Notes: generated from the sequence alone by a model not told the origin. DNA of 22,886 nucleotides from Elusimicrobiota bacterium (GCA_003450735.1 DMEZ01000053.1:70153-93038), one strand, 5' to 3'. Positions 1 through 8,599 are shown, counted from the first letter of the stretch. Numbers and translations are program-made.

Positions 1-1173
1 GGGGTGACCGGCACCAACGGGAAGACGACCACCGCCTTCCTCCTGGAGTCCGTCTTCAGCCGCTGCGGCAAGGTGCCCGGCGTCATCGGCACGGTCGGCC
101 ACCGTCTTCGCCACCGCCTCCTGGAGAAGGCCTCGAACACGACCCCCTATTCGGCCGACCTCCTGAGGCTGCTCGCGCGCATGCGCGAGGGGGGGGCCAC
201 CCACGTGGCGATGGAGGTCTCCTCCCACGCCCTGGCGACCCAGCGCGTCGACGAGGTGGAGTTCGACGCGGCCGTGCTGAGCAACCTGCGCAGCGACCAC
301 TTGGACTTCCACAAGACGCAGGATGCCTATTTCGAGGCCAAGGCCCGCCTCTTCGGCCTCCTGACCCGCGTCTCCTCCTCGAAGCGCCGCCGCCTGGCCG
401 TCCTCAACGCGGACGACCCCCGCTGCGCGGCCTTCGCCAGGGCCGCCGCCGGCGCCGACATCGTCCGCTACGGCTTCGCCGAGGGCGCGGACTTCCGCGC
501 CGAGGGGGTCGTCCTGGGCCGTCAGGGCACCCGCTTCCGCATGACGCACGGGGGCCGGGAGTACGCCGTGCGCCTGCGCCTTCTCGGCCGTCACAACGCG
601 GAGAACGCGCTGGCGGCGGCGGCCGCCGCCTGGGGGCTGGGGCTCGAGCCCGAGCGCATCCTGGAGGGGCTCGCGGCCCTGGACGGAGTGCCGGGCCGCC
701 TGGAGGCGGTCGAGGCGGGCCAGCCTTTCACCGTGCTGGTGGACTACGCCCACACCGAGGACGCCCTGGCCTCCGCCCTGGACACCTTGAAGGCCCTGCC
801 GCACCGCCGGCTCCTCCTCGTGTTCGGCTGCGGGGGGGACCGCGACGCCCTCAAGCGCGCCCCGATGGGGGCCGCCGCCGCCGAACGGGCCGATGTCGTC
901 GTCGCGACGAGCGACAACCCCCGCGGCGAGGACCCCGCGGCCATCCTCTCGCAGATCGAGGAGGGCCTCCGGCGCGCGGGCCGCCAAAATTATAGAATCG
1001 TCCCCGACCGGAAAGAGGCCATCTACGAGGCGGTGCGCGTCGCGCAGCCCGAGGATGTGGTGCTGATCGCCGGCAAGGGGCACGAGGACGCACAGATCTT
1101 CCGGGACAGGACGGTCCATTTCGACGACCGCGAAGTCGCCCGGCAGGCCTTGAAGGACCTCGGCCGCATCTGA
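1..1173 (+). CDS. murE: UDP-MurNAc-L-Ala-D-Glu:meso-DAP ligase MurE, 5'-truncated by the window edge
   Basis: Cytoplasmic ATP-dependent ligase that adds the third stem-peptide residue to UDP-MurNAc-L-Ala-D-Glu. The first visible codons read GVTGTNGKTTT, the Mur-ligase P-loop, which lies near residue 110 in full-length MurE. About 100 N-terminal residues are therefore off the left edge, and the GTG at 4 is the P-loop valine and not a start. The central domain has EVSSHAL, NLRSDHLDFH and the AKARLF lysine region (carbamylated in the family). The C-terminal domain has DNPR at 913-924 and GKGHED near the end. DNPR is the established meso-DAP selectivity motif (lysine-adding enzymes differ), so a DAP-type wall is inferred. 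The stop is followed after 7 bases by murF, consistent with a dcw operon. Nothing looks broken in the visible part. Confidence 0.97.
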   Translation, partial: GVTGTNGKTTTAFLLESVFSRCGKVPGVIGTVGHRLRHRLLEKASNTTPYSADLLRLLARMREGGATHVAMEVSSHALATQRVDEVEFDAAVLSNLRSDHLDFHKTQDAYFEAKARLFGLLTRVSSSKRRRLAVLNADDPRCAAFARAAAGADIVRYGFAEGADFRAEGVVLGRQGTRFRMTHGGREYAVRLRLLGRHNAENALAAAAAAWGLGLEPERILEGLAALDGVPGRLEAVEAGQPFTVLVDYAHTEDALASALDTLKALPHRRLLLVFGCGGDRDALKRAPMGAAAAERADVVVATSDNPRGEDPAAILSQIEEGLRRAGRQNYRIVPDRKEAIYEAVRVAQPEDVVLIAGKGHEDAQIFRDRTVHFDDREVARQALKDLGRI

Positions 1174-1180
1174 AGGGCGA

Positions 1181-2551
1181 GTGAACCTGTCTTTGACTTG
1201 GGGCGAGGCGGCCGCGGCCACGGGGGGGAAGCTCCTCCGGGGGAGCCCGGACGCGCCCCTGCGCGCTTTGACCACCGACAGCCGCTCGGCCGGCGCCGGC
1301 CAGGCGTTCGTGGCCCTCAAGGGCGAGCGCTTCGACGCCCACCGCTTCCTCGATGAGCGCCTGGCGGCGGCCTGCGCCGGCTGGATCGTCCGAGCCGGCT
1401 GCGGCCTTCCGCCGGCCCGGCCGCCCTGCGTGCTCGAGGTCCCCGACACCCTGAAGGCGCTCGCGGCCATCGCGGGGGAGCACCGCTCCCGGTTCGCCCT
1501 TCCCGTCGTCGGCATCACCGGCTCCAACGGCAAGACGACGACCAAGGAGATGACGCGGGCCATCCTGGCGGTGCGCGGCGGCGCGGAGGGGGTCTGCGCC
1601 AACTCGGGCAACCTCAACAACGAGGTGGGGCTCCCCCTGTCTGTCCTGGAGCTTTCCGCCTCCACCCGCTACGCCGTCTTCGAGATGGGCGCCTCCCGGC
1701 CCGGCGACATCGCCTACCTCTGCTCGGCGGCGAAGCCGACCCTCGGCGTGCTGACCAACATCGGCTGCGCGCACATGGAGTTCTTCGGGAGCGCGGAGGC
1801 GGTGTTCAAGACCAAGTCCGAGCTCGCCGACGCCCTGCTCCCGGGCGCCCCGCTCGCCTTGAACGCGGACGATCCCTGGCTCTCGAAGCTCATCGGCCGC
1901 TTCGGGCCGCAGGCCCTGACCTTCGGCCGGGACCCGAAGGCCCGGGTGCGCATCCTGGACGCGCGCCCCGGCGAGTGCGCGCTCCTCTATGACGGCGAGA
2001 GGGTGAGCGTGCGCTGGGAGGTCTGCGGGCGCACGCACCGCTGCAACGCCGCCGCCGCCGCCGCCGCCGCGCTGGGGCTGGGCTTCTCGGCCGCCGAGGT
2101 GCGCGAGGGGCTCTCCGCCTTCCGCAGCGCGCCCCTGCGCTTCGCCTCCAAGCCCCACGCGAGCGGAGCGTGGCTGCTCGTGGACGCCTACAACGCGAAC
2201 CCGGACTCCATGCGGGCCGGGGTGGAGACCTTCCTGGAGAGCGCCTCCGGCGGCCGGCGCCTGCTCGTCCTCGGCGACATGAAGGAGCTCGGGGCCGAGT
2301 CGGCCGAGCGCCACCGCGAGCTCGGGCTCTGGCTGGCTCCCCTCTCCGTGGCGGGGGTGTTCCTCCTCGGCCCGGAGTGCGGCGCTCTGGCCGAGGGCCT
2401 CAAGCAGGGGGCCGCCCGCTTCCCCGTCGTCCACGCGCCCGACGCGGAGGCCCTCAAGTCGGCTTTGCGGCCCCAGCTCGGGCCCGGGGTCAGCGTCTTC
2501 TTCAAAGCCTCCCGCGCGATGCGCCTGGAGGAGGTCGCCGAGGGGGTCTGA
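1181..2551 (+). CDS. murF: UDP-MurNAc-tripeptide:D-Ala-D-Ala ligase MurF
   Basis: Cytoplasmic ligase that completes the UDP-MurNAc-pentapeptide by adding D-Ala-D-Ala. The 456-residue length is normal for MurF. The N-terminal substrate domain has TTDSRSAGAGQAFVALKGER. The P-loop TGSNGKTTTKEM is at about residues 113-124, the MurF-typical NLNNEVGLPLS near 150, and DAYNANPDSM in the C-terminal domain. It starts with GTG 7 bases after murE, with AGGG just upstream as a modest ribosome-binding site. Its TGA shares one base with the ATG of mraY (TGATG), suggesting translational coupling. A homopolymeric alanine run near residue 290, encoded by GCC/GCG repeats, is a local low-complexity feature only. 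Confidence 0.97.
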   Translation: MNLSLTWGEAAAATGGKLLRGSPDAPLRALTTDSRSAGAGQAFVALKGERFDAHRFLDERLAAACAGWIVRAGCGLPPARPPCVLEVPDTLKALAAIAGEHRSRFALPVVGITGSNGKTTTKEMTRAILAVRGGAEGVCANSGNLNNEVGLPLSVLELSASTRYAVFEMGASRPGDIAYLCSAAKPTLGVLTNIGCAHMEFFGSAEAVFKTKSELADALLPGAPLALNADDPWLSKLIGRFGPQALTFGRDPKARVRILDARPGECALLYDGERVSVRWEVCGRTHRCNAAAAAAAALGLGFSAAEVREGLSAFRSAPLRFASKPHASGAWLLVDAYNANPDSMRAGVETFLESASGGRRLLVLGDMKELGAESAERHRELGLWLAPLSVAGVFLLGPECGALAEGLKQGAARFPVVHAPDAEALKSALRPQLGPGVSVFFKASRAMRLEEVAEGV

Positions 2552-3636
2552 TGCTCTACTATCTGGCCGAGCTGCGCCATCACCTGAGCCCGCTGAACGT
2601 CTTCCGCTACATCACCTTCCGCTCGGGCGGGGCGCTCGTGACGGCGCTGGGGATCTGCATCCTCCTGGGGCCCCTGATCATCCGCATCCTCCGGGAGAAG
2701 AAGATCGGCCAGGAACAGCGCACCGACGGGCCCAAGACCCACTTGAGCAAGCAGGGCACCCCCACGATGGGAGGCCTGCTCATCATCCTGAGCGTCGCGC
2801 TCTCGACCCTGCTCTGGATGCGCCCGGACGTCCATTTCACCTGGATCCTGCTGTTCGTGACGGCGGGCCTGGGGGGCGTCGGCTTCTGGGACGATTACCT
2901 CAAGCTGGTGCGCAAGGACCCCAGGGGGGCGCCTTCGCGGGTCAAGTTCGCCGTGCAGATCTTCGTGGCCTGCGTGGTGGTGGTCTGGCTGAGCGTCGTC
3001 CCGCCCAACGGGGCCTTCGCCTCCTCCCTGCTCGTCCCCTACGCCAAGCAGTTCTACCTGTCCCTGGGGACCTTCTACGCCTTCTTCGCCATCCTGGTCA
3101 TCGTGGGCTCCTCCAACGCGGTGAACCTGACCGACGGTCTCGACGGCCTCGCCGCGGGCTGCATCATCTTCTGCGCCATCGCCTACGGGGTCTTCGCCTA
3201 CACGGCCGGCCACGCCAAGCTCTCGGCCTACCTGGGCATCATCCCCGTCGAGGGGGCGGGGGAGATCGCGGTGTTCCTGGCCGCCCTCATCGGGTCCTGC
3301 CTCGGCTTCCTTTGGTACAATGCCTATCCGGCCGAGGTCTTCATGGGGGACACCTCCTCCCTGTTCTTGGGGGGCGTCATCGGCACGGTGGCCCTCTGCG
3401 TCAAGCAGGAACTGCTCCTCCCGGTGGTGGGCGGGGTGTTCGTGATGGAGACCCTCTCGGTGATCCTGCAGATGGGCTCCTACAAGCTGCGCGGCGGCAA
3501 GCGCATCTTCCGGATGGCCCCCCTGCACCACCACTTCGAGCTCGGAGGCATCGCCGAGTCCAAGGTGACGGTGCGCTTCTGGATCACGAGCATCGTGCTC
3601 ATGCTCGCCGCGCTGGCATCGCTGAAGATCCGCTGA
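2551..3636 (+). CDS. mraY: Phospho-MurNAc-pentapeptide transferase MraY
   Basis: Polytopic inner-membrane enzyme that transfers phospho-MurNAc-pentapeptide from UDP to undecaprenyl phosphate, making lipid I. The 361-residue length matches the family (about 360), with roughly ten hydrophobic segments. Diagnostic motifs in order are DGPKTHLSKQGTPTMGG, the DD of WDDYLKL, NLTDGLDGLA, NAYPAEVFMGDTSSLFLGG and PLHHHFELGG. The start is the ATG that overlaps the murF stop. The same frame is open upstream to 2170, but that part is a shadow of murF, and MLYYLAELR is the usual MraY beginning. It is followed after 10 bases by murD. Confidence 0.97.
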   Translation: MLYYLAELRHHLSPLNVFRYITFRSGGALVTALGICILLGPLIIRILREKKIGQEQRTDGPKTHLSKQGTPTMGGLLIILSVALSTLLWMRPDVHFTWILLFVTAGLGGVGFWDDYLKLVRKDPRGAPSRVKFAVQIFVACVVVVWLSVVPPNGAFASSLLVPYAKQFYLSLGTFYAFFAILVIVGSSNAVNLTDGLDGLAAGCIIFCAIAYGVFAYTAGHAKLSAYLGIIPVEGAGEIAVFLAALIGSCLGFLWYNAYPAEVFMGDTSSLFLGGVIGTVALCVKQELLLPVVGGVFVMETLSVILQMGSYKLRGGKRIFRMAPLHHHFELGGIAESKVTVRFWITSIVLMLAALASLKIR

Positions 3637-3646
3637 CGAGGACAAG

Positions 3647-5098
3647 ATGAAGAAGAGATCCAAGCGGGCGCCCAAGAAGGCGCCCAAGAAGGCGCGGCGC
3701 AAGGCCTCGCCCAGGCCCAAGCCGTCCCTCCCGACCGACCGCTTCGATCCGGCCGCCTACCGGCGGCAGAGGGCCTGCGTGCTGGGCCTGGGCCGCTCGG
3801 GCTTTTACGCGGCCCTCCTCCTGGCGAAGAAGGGCTTCCGGGTGCTGGTCAGCGAGTCGAAGCCGCGCAAGGCCCTGGACTTCGCCGGCCGCCTGCCCAA
3901 GGGCGTCGTCCTGGAGGCGGGGGGGCACGGGGAGAAGGTCCTCACCTGCGGCTTCGCGGTCAAGAGCCCCGGCATCCTCCCGGACTCCCCCGTGCTCAAA
4001 TCTCTCAAGGACGCCGGCATCCCCGTGTTCAGCGAGCTCGAGGTCGCGATGGCCTTCTGCCCGACTCCCGACGTCGTCGCGGTGACGGGCACCAACGGCA
4101 AGACCACGGTGACCCACATGGCCGCCGCGCTGCTGAAGGCGGCGGGCCGCCGCGTGCACATGCTCGGCAACGTCGGGACGCCCGTCTCCGCCGGGATCTC
4201 CAAGGTGCGCAAGGGGGACGCGCTGGTGCTCGAGGTGTCCAGCTACCAGCTCGAGGACAGCCGGTGGTTCCGTCCCCGCGCCGCCGCCATCCTGAACGTG
4301 ACCTCCGACCACGTGGACCACCACGGGAGCATGGCGGCCTACCTGGCGGCCAAGGCGCGGGTCTACCGCGACATGCTCCGCGAGGGGACCTGCGTGTTCA
4401 ACGCCTCCGACCCTCTCGCCTACGGGCTCTCCCGGGACTGCGGAACGCGCAAGCTCTTCTTCAGCCTGACCCCCTCCACCCTGGCCGCCGCCTGGCGCGA
4501 GAAGGGGAAGATGGCCTTCCAGCTCCCAGGGCGCAAGCCGGTCCAGGTCGCCCCGCCCAAGCTCCCGGGCGACCACAACGTGGAGAACGCGATGGCGGCG
4601 GGCCTGCTCGCCTTGGCGGACGGCGCGCCCCCCAAGGCCCTCGCGAAGGCGTTCAAAGCCTTCCAGGGCGTGGAGCACCGCATCGAGGACTGCGGCAAGG
4701 CGAAGGGCCTCTTCTGCATCAACGATTCCAAGGGCACGAACGTGGACTCCACCCTGGTCGCCCTGAAGAGCCTGGAGGACCAAGCCGGGAAGATCCTGCT
4801 CATCCTGGGAGGCCTCGCCAAGCCGGGCGGCTTCGCGGCCCTGCGCCCCCTCGTCTCGCGCTGCGTGAAGGCCGTGCTCACCATCGGCAGCGCCGCGGCC
4901 AAGATCGAGGAGGACCTGGCGGGCGCGGCCCAGGTCTTCCCCTGCGAGACCCTGGAGCAGGCGGTCTCCGTGGCCTTCCAGATCGGCCGGCCGGGCGAGA
5001 CCCTCCTGCTTTCCCCGGCCTGCGCCTCGATGGACCAGTTCCGCGATTACGAGCACCGCGGCAAGGTCTTCAAAGAGCTCCTCCGGAAGGCCCGGTGA
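3647..5098 (+). CDS. murD: UDP-MurNAc-L-Ala:D-Glu ligase MurD with a basic N-terminal extension
   Basis: Cytoplasmic ligase that adds D-glutamate to UDP-MurNAc-L-Ala. The Rossmann-like N-domain motif VLGLGRSGFYAA is at about 45-56, the P-loop TGTNGKTTVT at about 147-156, then SSYQLEDS, NVTSDHVDHHGS, NDSKGTNVDST and the C-terminal LSPACASMDQFRDYEHRG, all classic MurD. At 483 residues it is longer than typical MurD (about 440-450). The excess is a Lys/Arg/Ala/Pro-rich tail of about 28 residues before the family begins. The ATG at 3647 has GAGGA (3638-3642) four bases upstream, which supports starting with the tail. No later in-frame Met precedes the Rossmann motif. Translation from a downstream non-ATG start cannot be excluded. 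Confidence 0.96.
   Translation: MKKRSKRAPKKAPKKARRKASPRPKPSLPTDRFDPAAYRRQRACVLGLGRSGFYAALLLAKKGFRVLVSESKPRKALDFAGRLPKGVVLEAGGHGEKVLTCGFAVKSPGILPDSPVLKSLKDAGIPVFSELEVAMAFCPTPDVVAVTGTNGKTTVTHMAAALLKAAGRRVHMLGNVGTPVSAGISKVRKGDALVLEVSSYQLEDSRWFRPRAAAILNVTSDHVDHHGSMAAYLAAKARVYRDMLREGTCVFNASDPLAYGLSRDCGTRKLFFSLTPSTLAAAWREKGKMAFQLPGRKPVQVAPPKLPGDHNVENAMAAGLLALADGAPPKALAKAFKAFQGVEHRIEDCGKAKGLFCINDSKGTNVDSTLVALKSLEDQAGKILLILGGLAKPGGFAALRPLVSRCVKAVLTIGSAAAKIEEDLAGAAQVFPCETLEQAVSVAFQIGRPGETLLLSPACASMDQFRDYEHRGKVFKELLRKAR
3668..3691 (+). repeat. Two tandem 12-bp units inside the murD 5' end
   Basis: GCGCCCAAGAAG occurs twice head to tail and is followed by a further GCG. It encodes repeated Ala-Pro-Lys-Lys in the basic tail of MurD. 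In-frame slippage here would lengthen or shorten the tail without breaking the gene. Confidence 0.9.
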
Positions 5099-5103
5099 GC
5101 TAG

Positions 5104-6228
5104 GTGATCACCCCGGCGCGAAGGCGCCACAGCCAGCCTGATTTCGTCCTGATCGGCATCGTCGCCATCCTGCTGGTCTTCGGTCTGGCCATGATGTGGT
5201 CGGCGAGCTCCGTCATGGCCGAGCTGGGCCAGCGCACGCACAGCCACCTCTATTTCCTGAAGCGCCAGCTGGTCTGGATCGGCCTCGGCTGCGCGGCCAT
5301 GCTCTTCTTCAGCCGCTACGACTACAACCGCCTGCGGGAGTGGGTCTGGCCGGCCCTCTTCCTCACGATGCTCCTGCTGGTCGGGGTGCTCTTCGCCCCC
5401 AAGATCGGCGGGAGCCGGCGCTGGATCCCGCTCGACTTCTTCAGCCCCCAGCCCGCCGAGTTCGCCAAGATCGTGCTCGTGCTGTTCCTCGCGGACTACG
5501 TGGACCGCCGCAAGAGCCGGGTGGGCACCTTCCTGCACGGCCTGGTCCTGCCCATGGCCGTGGTCGGCTCCGCGCTGCTCCTCATCGCCCTCGAGCCGGA
5601 CATCGGCATCCCCGCGCTCCTCTTCTCGGTCTCCATGCTCGTCCTCTTCATCGGCGGCATCCGGCTCAAGCACGTGCTTCTGGCGGGCCTGGCCTTCCTC
5701 CCGGTGTTCATCTATGAGATCCGGCACAGCCCCTACCGCATGCGGCGGATGGCCACCTTCCTCGACCCGTTCAACAAGATCAACGAGGGGGGCTACCAGC
5801 TCGTGCAGTCCCTGCTGGCGGTCGGGTCGGGCGGCTGGTTCGGCAAGGGGCTGGGGCAGTCCCAGCTCAAGCTGCTCTACCTGCCGGCTCCGCACACCGA
5901 CTTCATCTTCCCGGTCGTCTGCGAGGAGCTGGGGCTGGCCGGCGGACTGGCCATCGTCTGGCTCTTCTCCTGGTTCCTCCTGCGGGGCGCCCGGATCGCC
6001 CGCTCGGCGCCGAACCTCTTCGGCACCCTCCTGGCCTCGGGGCTGTCCTTCCTCGTCGTCCTGCAGGCCTTCTTCAACATCGCGATGTCCATCGGCCTCA
6101 TCCCGACCAAGGGCATCTCCCTGCCCTTCTTCTCCTACGGCGGCTCCTCCATGCTCGTGACCCTCGCCGCGACCGGCATCCTCCTCAACGTGTCGAAGCA
6201 GGCGGACTTCTCGGAGCGCCGCGCATGA
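5104..6228 (+). CDS. ftsW: SEDS peptidoglycan glycosyltransferase FtsW (division type)
   Basis: Integral membrane polymerase that joins lipid II disaccharides at the septum together with its cognate class B PBP. The 374-residue product has about ten hydrophobic segments. SEDS motifs are GSRRWI, GGYQLVQSLLAVGSGG, PHTDFIFPVVCEELG and PTKGISLPFFSYGGSS. Asp266 in HTDFIF corresponds to the catalytic aspartate of characterised FtsW proteins. The GTG start at 5104 is forced because an in-frame TAG lies at 5101-5103, five bases after murD ends, and the first Met comes only after the first membrane segment begins. No strong Shine-Dalgarno is visible, so coupling to murD is likely. RodA is the alternative, but position between murD and murG argues for FtsW. 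The stop overlaps the murG start (ATGA). Confidence 0.95.
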   Translation: MITPARRRHSQPDFVLIGIVAILLVFGLAMMWSASSVMAELGQRTHSHLYFLKRQLVWIGLGCAAMLFFSRYDYNRLREWVWPALFLTMLLLVGVLFAPKIGGSRRWIPLDFFSPQPAEFAKIVLVLFLADYVDRRKSRVGTFLHGLVLPMAVVGSALLLIALEPDIGIPALLFSVSMLVLFIGGIRLKHVLLAGLAFLPVFIYEIRHSPYRMRRMATFLDPFNKINEGGYQLVQSLLAVGSGGWFGKGLGQSQLKLLYLPAPHTDFIFPVVCEELGLAGGLAIVWLFSWFLLRGARIARSAPNLFGTLLASGLSFLVVLQAFFNIAMSIGLIPTKGISLPFFSYGGSSMLVTLAATGILLNVSKQADFSERRA

Positions 6229-7292
6229 GGCTCGTCATCGCCTGCGGGGGGACGGGAGGGCACTTCTACCCGGGCTACGCCCTCGGCAAGGCCCTCATCG
6301 GGCGGGGCCACGAGGCCCTGTTCCTGCTCCGCAAGGACGACCCCGCCGGGCCGCGTCTGGCCGCGGAGGACCTGCCCTTCACCGAGCTCGACCTCCGCGG
6401 CCTGCCGCGCGGCTTGAGTCTGGAGCTCCCTGGGTTCTTCCTCAAGCTCTGGAAGTCCTACCGGGTGAGCGCGCGCATCCTGGAGGTTTACCGGCCGCGG
6501 GCGGCGGTGGGGATGGGCGGCTACCTCACCTTTCCGCTCGCCGCGGCGGCCCGCCTCGCCGGCGTCCCCGTCCTCCTGCACGAGTCCAACGCGATCCTGG
6601 GCTTGGCGAACCGGCTCTGCCTGCCGCTGGCCAGGACGCTGGCTTCGGGCCTGCCGCTGAGCGGCGCCCGCCTGACCGGCACGCCCATCCGCGAGGCGCT
6701 CTGGACGCCGGCGGCGCCGGCCGCCGCCCGCGCGGAGCTGGGCCTGGCCCCCGGGCTCCCGACCTTGCTCGTCTTCGGCGGCTCGCAGGGCGCGCGCGCC
6801 ATCAACCTGGGCGTCCCGCCCGCTCTCGCCAAGCTCGATGTCCCGGCGCAGGTCCTCCACCTGGCCGGGAAGGCGGACGCCCCCGAGGTCGAAAGGCTCT
6901 ACCGCGAAGGCGGCGTGCAAGCCAAGGTGCTCCCCTACCTGGACGCCATGCACCTCGCCTACGCCGCGGCCGACGTCGTGCTCTGCCGCTCGGGCGCGGC
7001 GACTTTGGCCGAGCTGGCCGCGTGCGCCAAGCCCGCCGTTCTCGTCCCCTACCCTTCTTCCGCCGCGGGCCACCAGGAACTCAACGCCGCGGTCTTCGCT
7101 GATGCGGGCGCGGCCAGGGTCGCGCGGGAGCCCTTCTCCGCCGAGGCGCTGGCGCTCGTCCTGAAGCTGCTCCTATCCGATGAGAAGACTCGAGCATCGA
7201 TGTCCGCGGCCTACGGCCGCGTCGGCCTTCCCTCCCCGCAGGAGAGCATCCGCCTGCTCGCCGACCTGGTCGAGGAGGCCGCCCGTGGCTAG
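6225..7292 (+). CDS. murG: UDP-GlcNAc:lipid I N-acetylglucosaminyltransferase MurG
   Basis: Peripheral membrane GT-B enzyme that converts lipid I to lipid II on the cytoplasmic face. The 355-residue length is family-typical. Motifs are the N-terminal CGGTGGHFYPG loop, MGGYLTFPLA, HESNAILGLANR, FGGSQGARAIN and the donor-binding C-terminal stretch from CRSGAATLAELA to the HQELNA loop. The ATG overlaps the ftsW stop by four bases (ATGA), and the 3' end overlaps surE by eight bases. In many bacteria murC and murB come next in the cluster; here they do not. Confidence 0.97.
   Translation: MRLVIACGGTGGHFYPGYALGKALIGRGHEALFLLRKDDPAGPRLAAEDLPFTELDLRGLPRGLSLELPGFFLKLWKSYRVSARILEVYRPRAAVGMGGYLTFPLAAAARLAGVPVLLHESNAILGLANRLCLPLARTLASGLPLSGARLTGTPIREALWTPAAPAAARAELGLAPGLPTLLVFGGSQGARAINLGVPPALAKLDVPAQVLHLAGKADAPEVERLYREGGVQAKVLPYLDAMHLAYAAADVVLCRSGAATLAELAACAKPAVLVPYPSSAAGHQELNAAVFADAGAARVAREPFSAEALALVLKLLLSDEKTRASMSAAYGRVGLPSPQESIRLLADLVEEAARG
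7272..7278 (+). promoter_or_regulatory. Ribosome-binding site that fixes the surE start
   Basis: GAGGAGG lies inside the murG 3' end with a 6-base spacer to the GTG at 7285. This selects GTG over the in-frame ATG at 7180, which would add about 35 residues with no family counterpart. Confidence 0.8.
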
Positions 7293-8037
7293 ACGCCCTC
7301 GCATCCTGGTGGTCAACGACGACGGGGTCCACGGCGAGGGCCTCGAGCCGCTCCTCGCGGCGCTCTCGGCGCTCGGCGACACCGCCGCCGTCGTCCCGGA
7401 GCGTGAGCGTTCGGCGGACAGCCACTGCCTCTCCCTTCGAAGCCCGCTGAGGGTCCGCCGCGTGCGCCCGGGCTTCTTCGCGGTGGACGGCAGCCCCGCC
7501 GACTGCGCGCGCCTGGGGGCGCTCGAGCTCTTCCGGCGCCCCGACCTCGTCGTCTCCGGGATCAACCGCGGCTTCAACCTGGGCTCGGACGTGGTGTACT
7601 CGGGCACCGTGGCCGGCGCGATGGAGGGCGTCATCCTGGGCGTCCCGGCCCTGGCCGTCAGCCGGGGCAGCGGGAGGGGAGACCATTGCGCCGCGGCCGC
7701 GATCGCCGTGCGCGTCTGCCGCGAGATCCTCCGTCGGGGCCTGCCCTCTGGCGTCTGCCTGAGCCTGAACGTGCCCGCGCTCCCCCTGAAGCGCATCCGC
7801 GGCATCAGGACGACGGCCCTCGGCCGCCGCATCTACGGACGCAAGGTCACGCTCCGCAAGGACCCCTACGGCCTGCCCTACTACTGGCTGGCCGGCCGCT
7901 ACGTCTCGGGGCACTCCGATCCCGGCAGCGACATCGCGGCCATCCGGGAGGGCTTCGCCTCCCTCACGCCGCTCCACGTCGACACCACCCACCGCGCGAC
8001 CCTCCCGCATCTGCGCCGCTGGAAGTTCACCCTCTAG
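7285..8037 (+). CDS. surE: 5'/3'-nucleotidase (stationary-phase survival protein) SurE
   Basis: Divalent-metal-dependent phosphatase acting on nucleoside 5'- and 3'-monophosphates in the cytoplasm. The 250-residue product has the SurE signatures in order: ILVVNDDGVHGEGL (metal-binding Asp12-Asp13), PERERSADSH (Ser43), DGSPADC, VVSGINRGFNLGSDVVYSGTVAGAMEG (SGIN at about 91-94), LSLNVP, a DPYGLPYYWLAG segment, and GSDIAAIREGFASLTPL. It starts with GTG, overlapping murG by eight bases, with a consensus ribosome-binding site. Location directly behind murG is unusual, since surE commonly sits near pcm/nlpD/rpoS in proteobacteria. Coupled expression with wall synthesis is inferred from spacing only. 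Confidence 0.95.
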   Translation: MARRPRILVVNDDGVHGEGLEPLLAALSALGDTAAVVPERERSADSHCLSLRSPLRVRRVRPGFFAVDGSPADCARLGALELFRRPDLVVSGINRGFNLGSDVVYSGTVAGAMEGVILGVPALAVSRGSGRGDHCAAAAIAVRVCREILRRGLPSGVCLSLNVPALPLKRIRGIRTTALGRRIYGRKVTLRKDPYGLPYYWLAGRYVSGHSDPGSDIAAIREGFASLTPLHVDTTHRATLPHLRRWKFTL

Positions 8038-8041
8038 CCTC

Positions 8042-8599
8042 ATGCCCCTGAGCGAGCTCTTCGCCCTCGCCGTCGGCCTCTCCATGGACGCCCTGGCCGT
8101 CTCGGTCGCGGGCGGCATGGCCGTGCGCCGCGAGCGCCTGCGGGGCGCCCTGCTCGTCGGGCTCTATTTCGGGGGCTTCCAGGCCCTGATGCCGGTGCTG
8201 GGCTGGGCGGCGGGGCGGACGGTCCATTCCTTCGTCGAGAGCTGGGACCACTGGCTCGCCTTCGGCCTGCTGGCCTGGGTCGGGGGGCACATGATCAAGG
8301 AGTCGCTGTCCTCGGGCTCCGACGCTGAGAAGGGCTTCGACCTGGGCGCGGCCGCCATGCTGACCCTGGCCGTGGCCACCAGCTTGGACGCCCTGGCCGT
8401 CGGCCTCTCGCTGGCGATGCTGAAGGTGGGGGTGGCCGTGCCGGCCCTCGTCATCGGCGCCGTGACCTTCGCGGCCTGCTCGCTCGGCTTCCTGTTCGGA
8501 GAGCGCCTCGGGCGCCGGTTCGGGCGCCGGGTGGAGGCCCTAGGCGGCCTCGTCCTGCTGGCCATCGGCGTAAAGATCCTGGTCGAACACCTGCGCTGA
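8042..8599 (+). CDS. mntP: Manganese efflux pump MntP
   Basis: Six-helix inner-membrane exporter family (formerly YebN/DUF204) that lowers cytoplasmic Mn2+. The product is 185 residues. The internally duplicated aspartate motifs SMDALAVSVAGGMA (Asp16) and ATSLDALAVGLSLAM are clear, with EALGGLVLLAIGVKIL at the C-terminus. The ATG is four bases after the surE stop with no separate promoter or riboswitch space, so it is not preceded by the yybP-ykoY Mn2+ riboswitch often found before mntP. Co-transcription with metal-dependent SurE and the Mur enzymes is suggestive but unproven. The gene ends 13 bases before the stop of a convergent gene, with no obvious terminator. Confidence 0.93.
   Translation: MPLSELFALAVGLSMDALAVSVAGGMAVRRERLRGALLVGLYFGGFQALMPVLGWAAGRTVHSFVESWDHWLAFGLLAWVGGHMIKESLSSGSDAEKGFDLGAAAMLTLAVATSLDALAVGLSLAMLKVGVAVPALVIGAVTFAACSLGFLFGERLGRRFGRRVEALGGLVLLAIGVKILVEHLR

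Noticed and set aside
851..2434. Long minus-strand open frame opposite murE/murF (and similar long frames at 2188-3720, 3599-5056, 14839-16536 and 17827-19560).
   Set aside because: Expected artefact of very high G+C coding DNA. The translations are Gly/Arg/Pro/Ala/Glu-rich without domains, and the plus strand holds clear genes.
8038..8041. Possible Mn2+ riboswitch before mntP.
   Set aside because: Only four bases separate surE and mntP, so there is no room for the yybP-ykoY aptamer.
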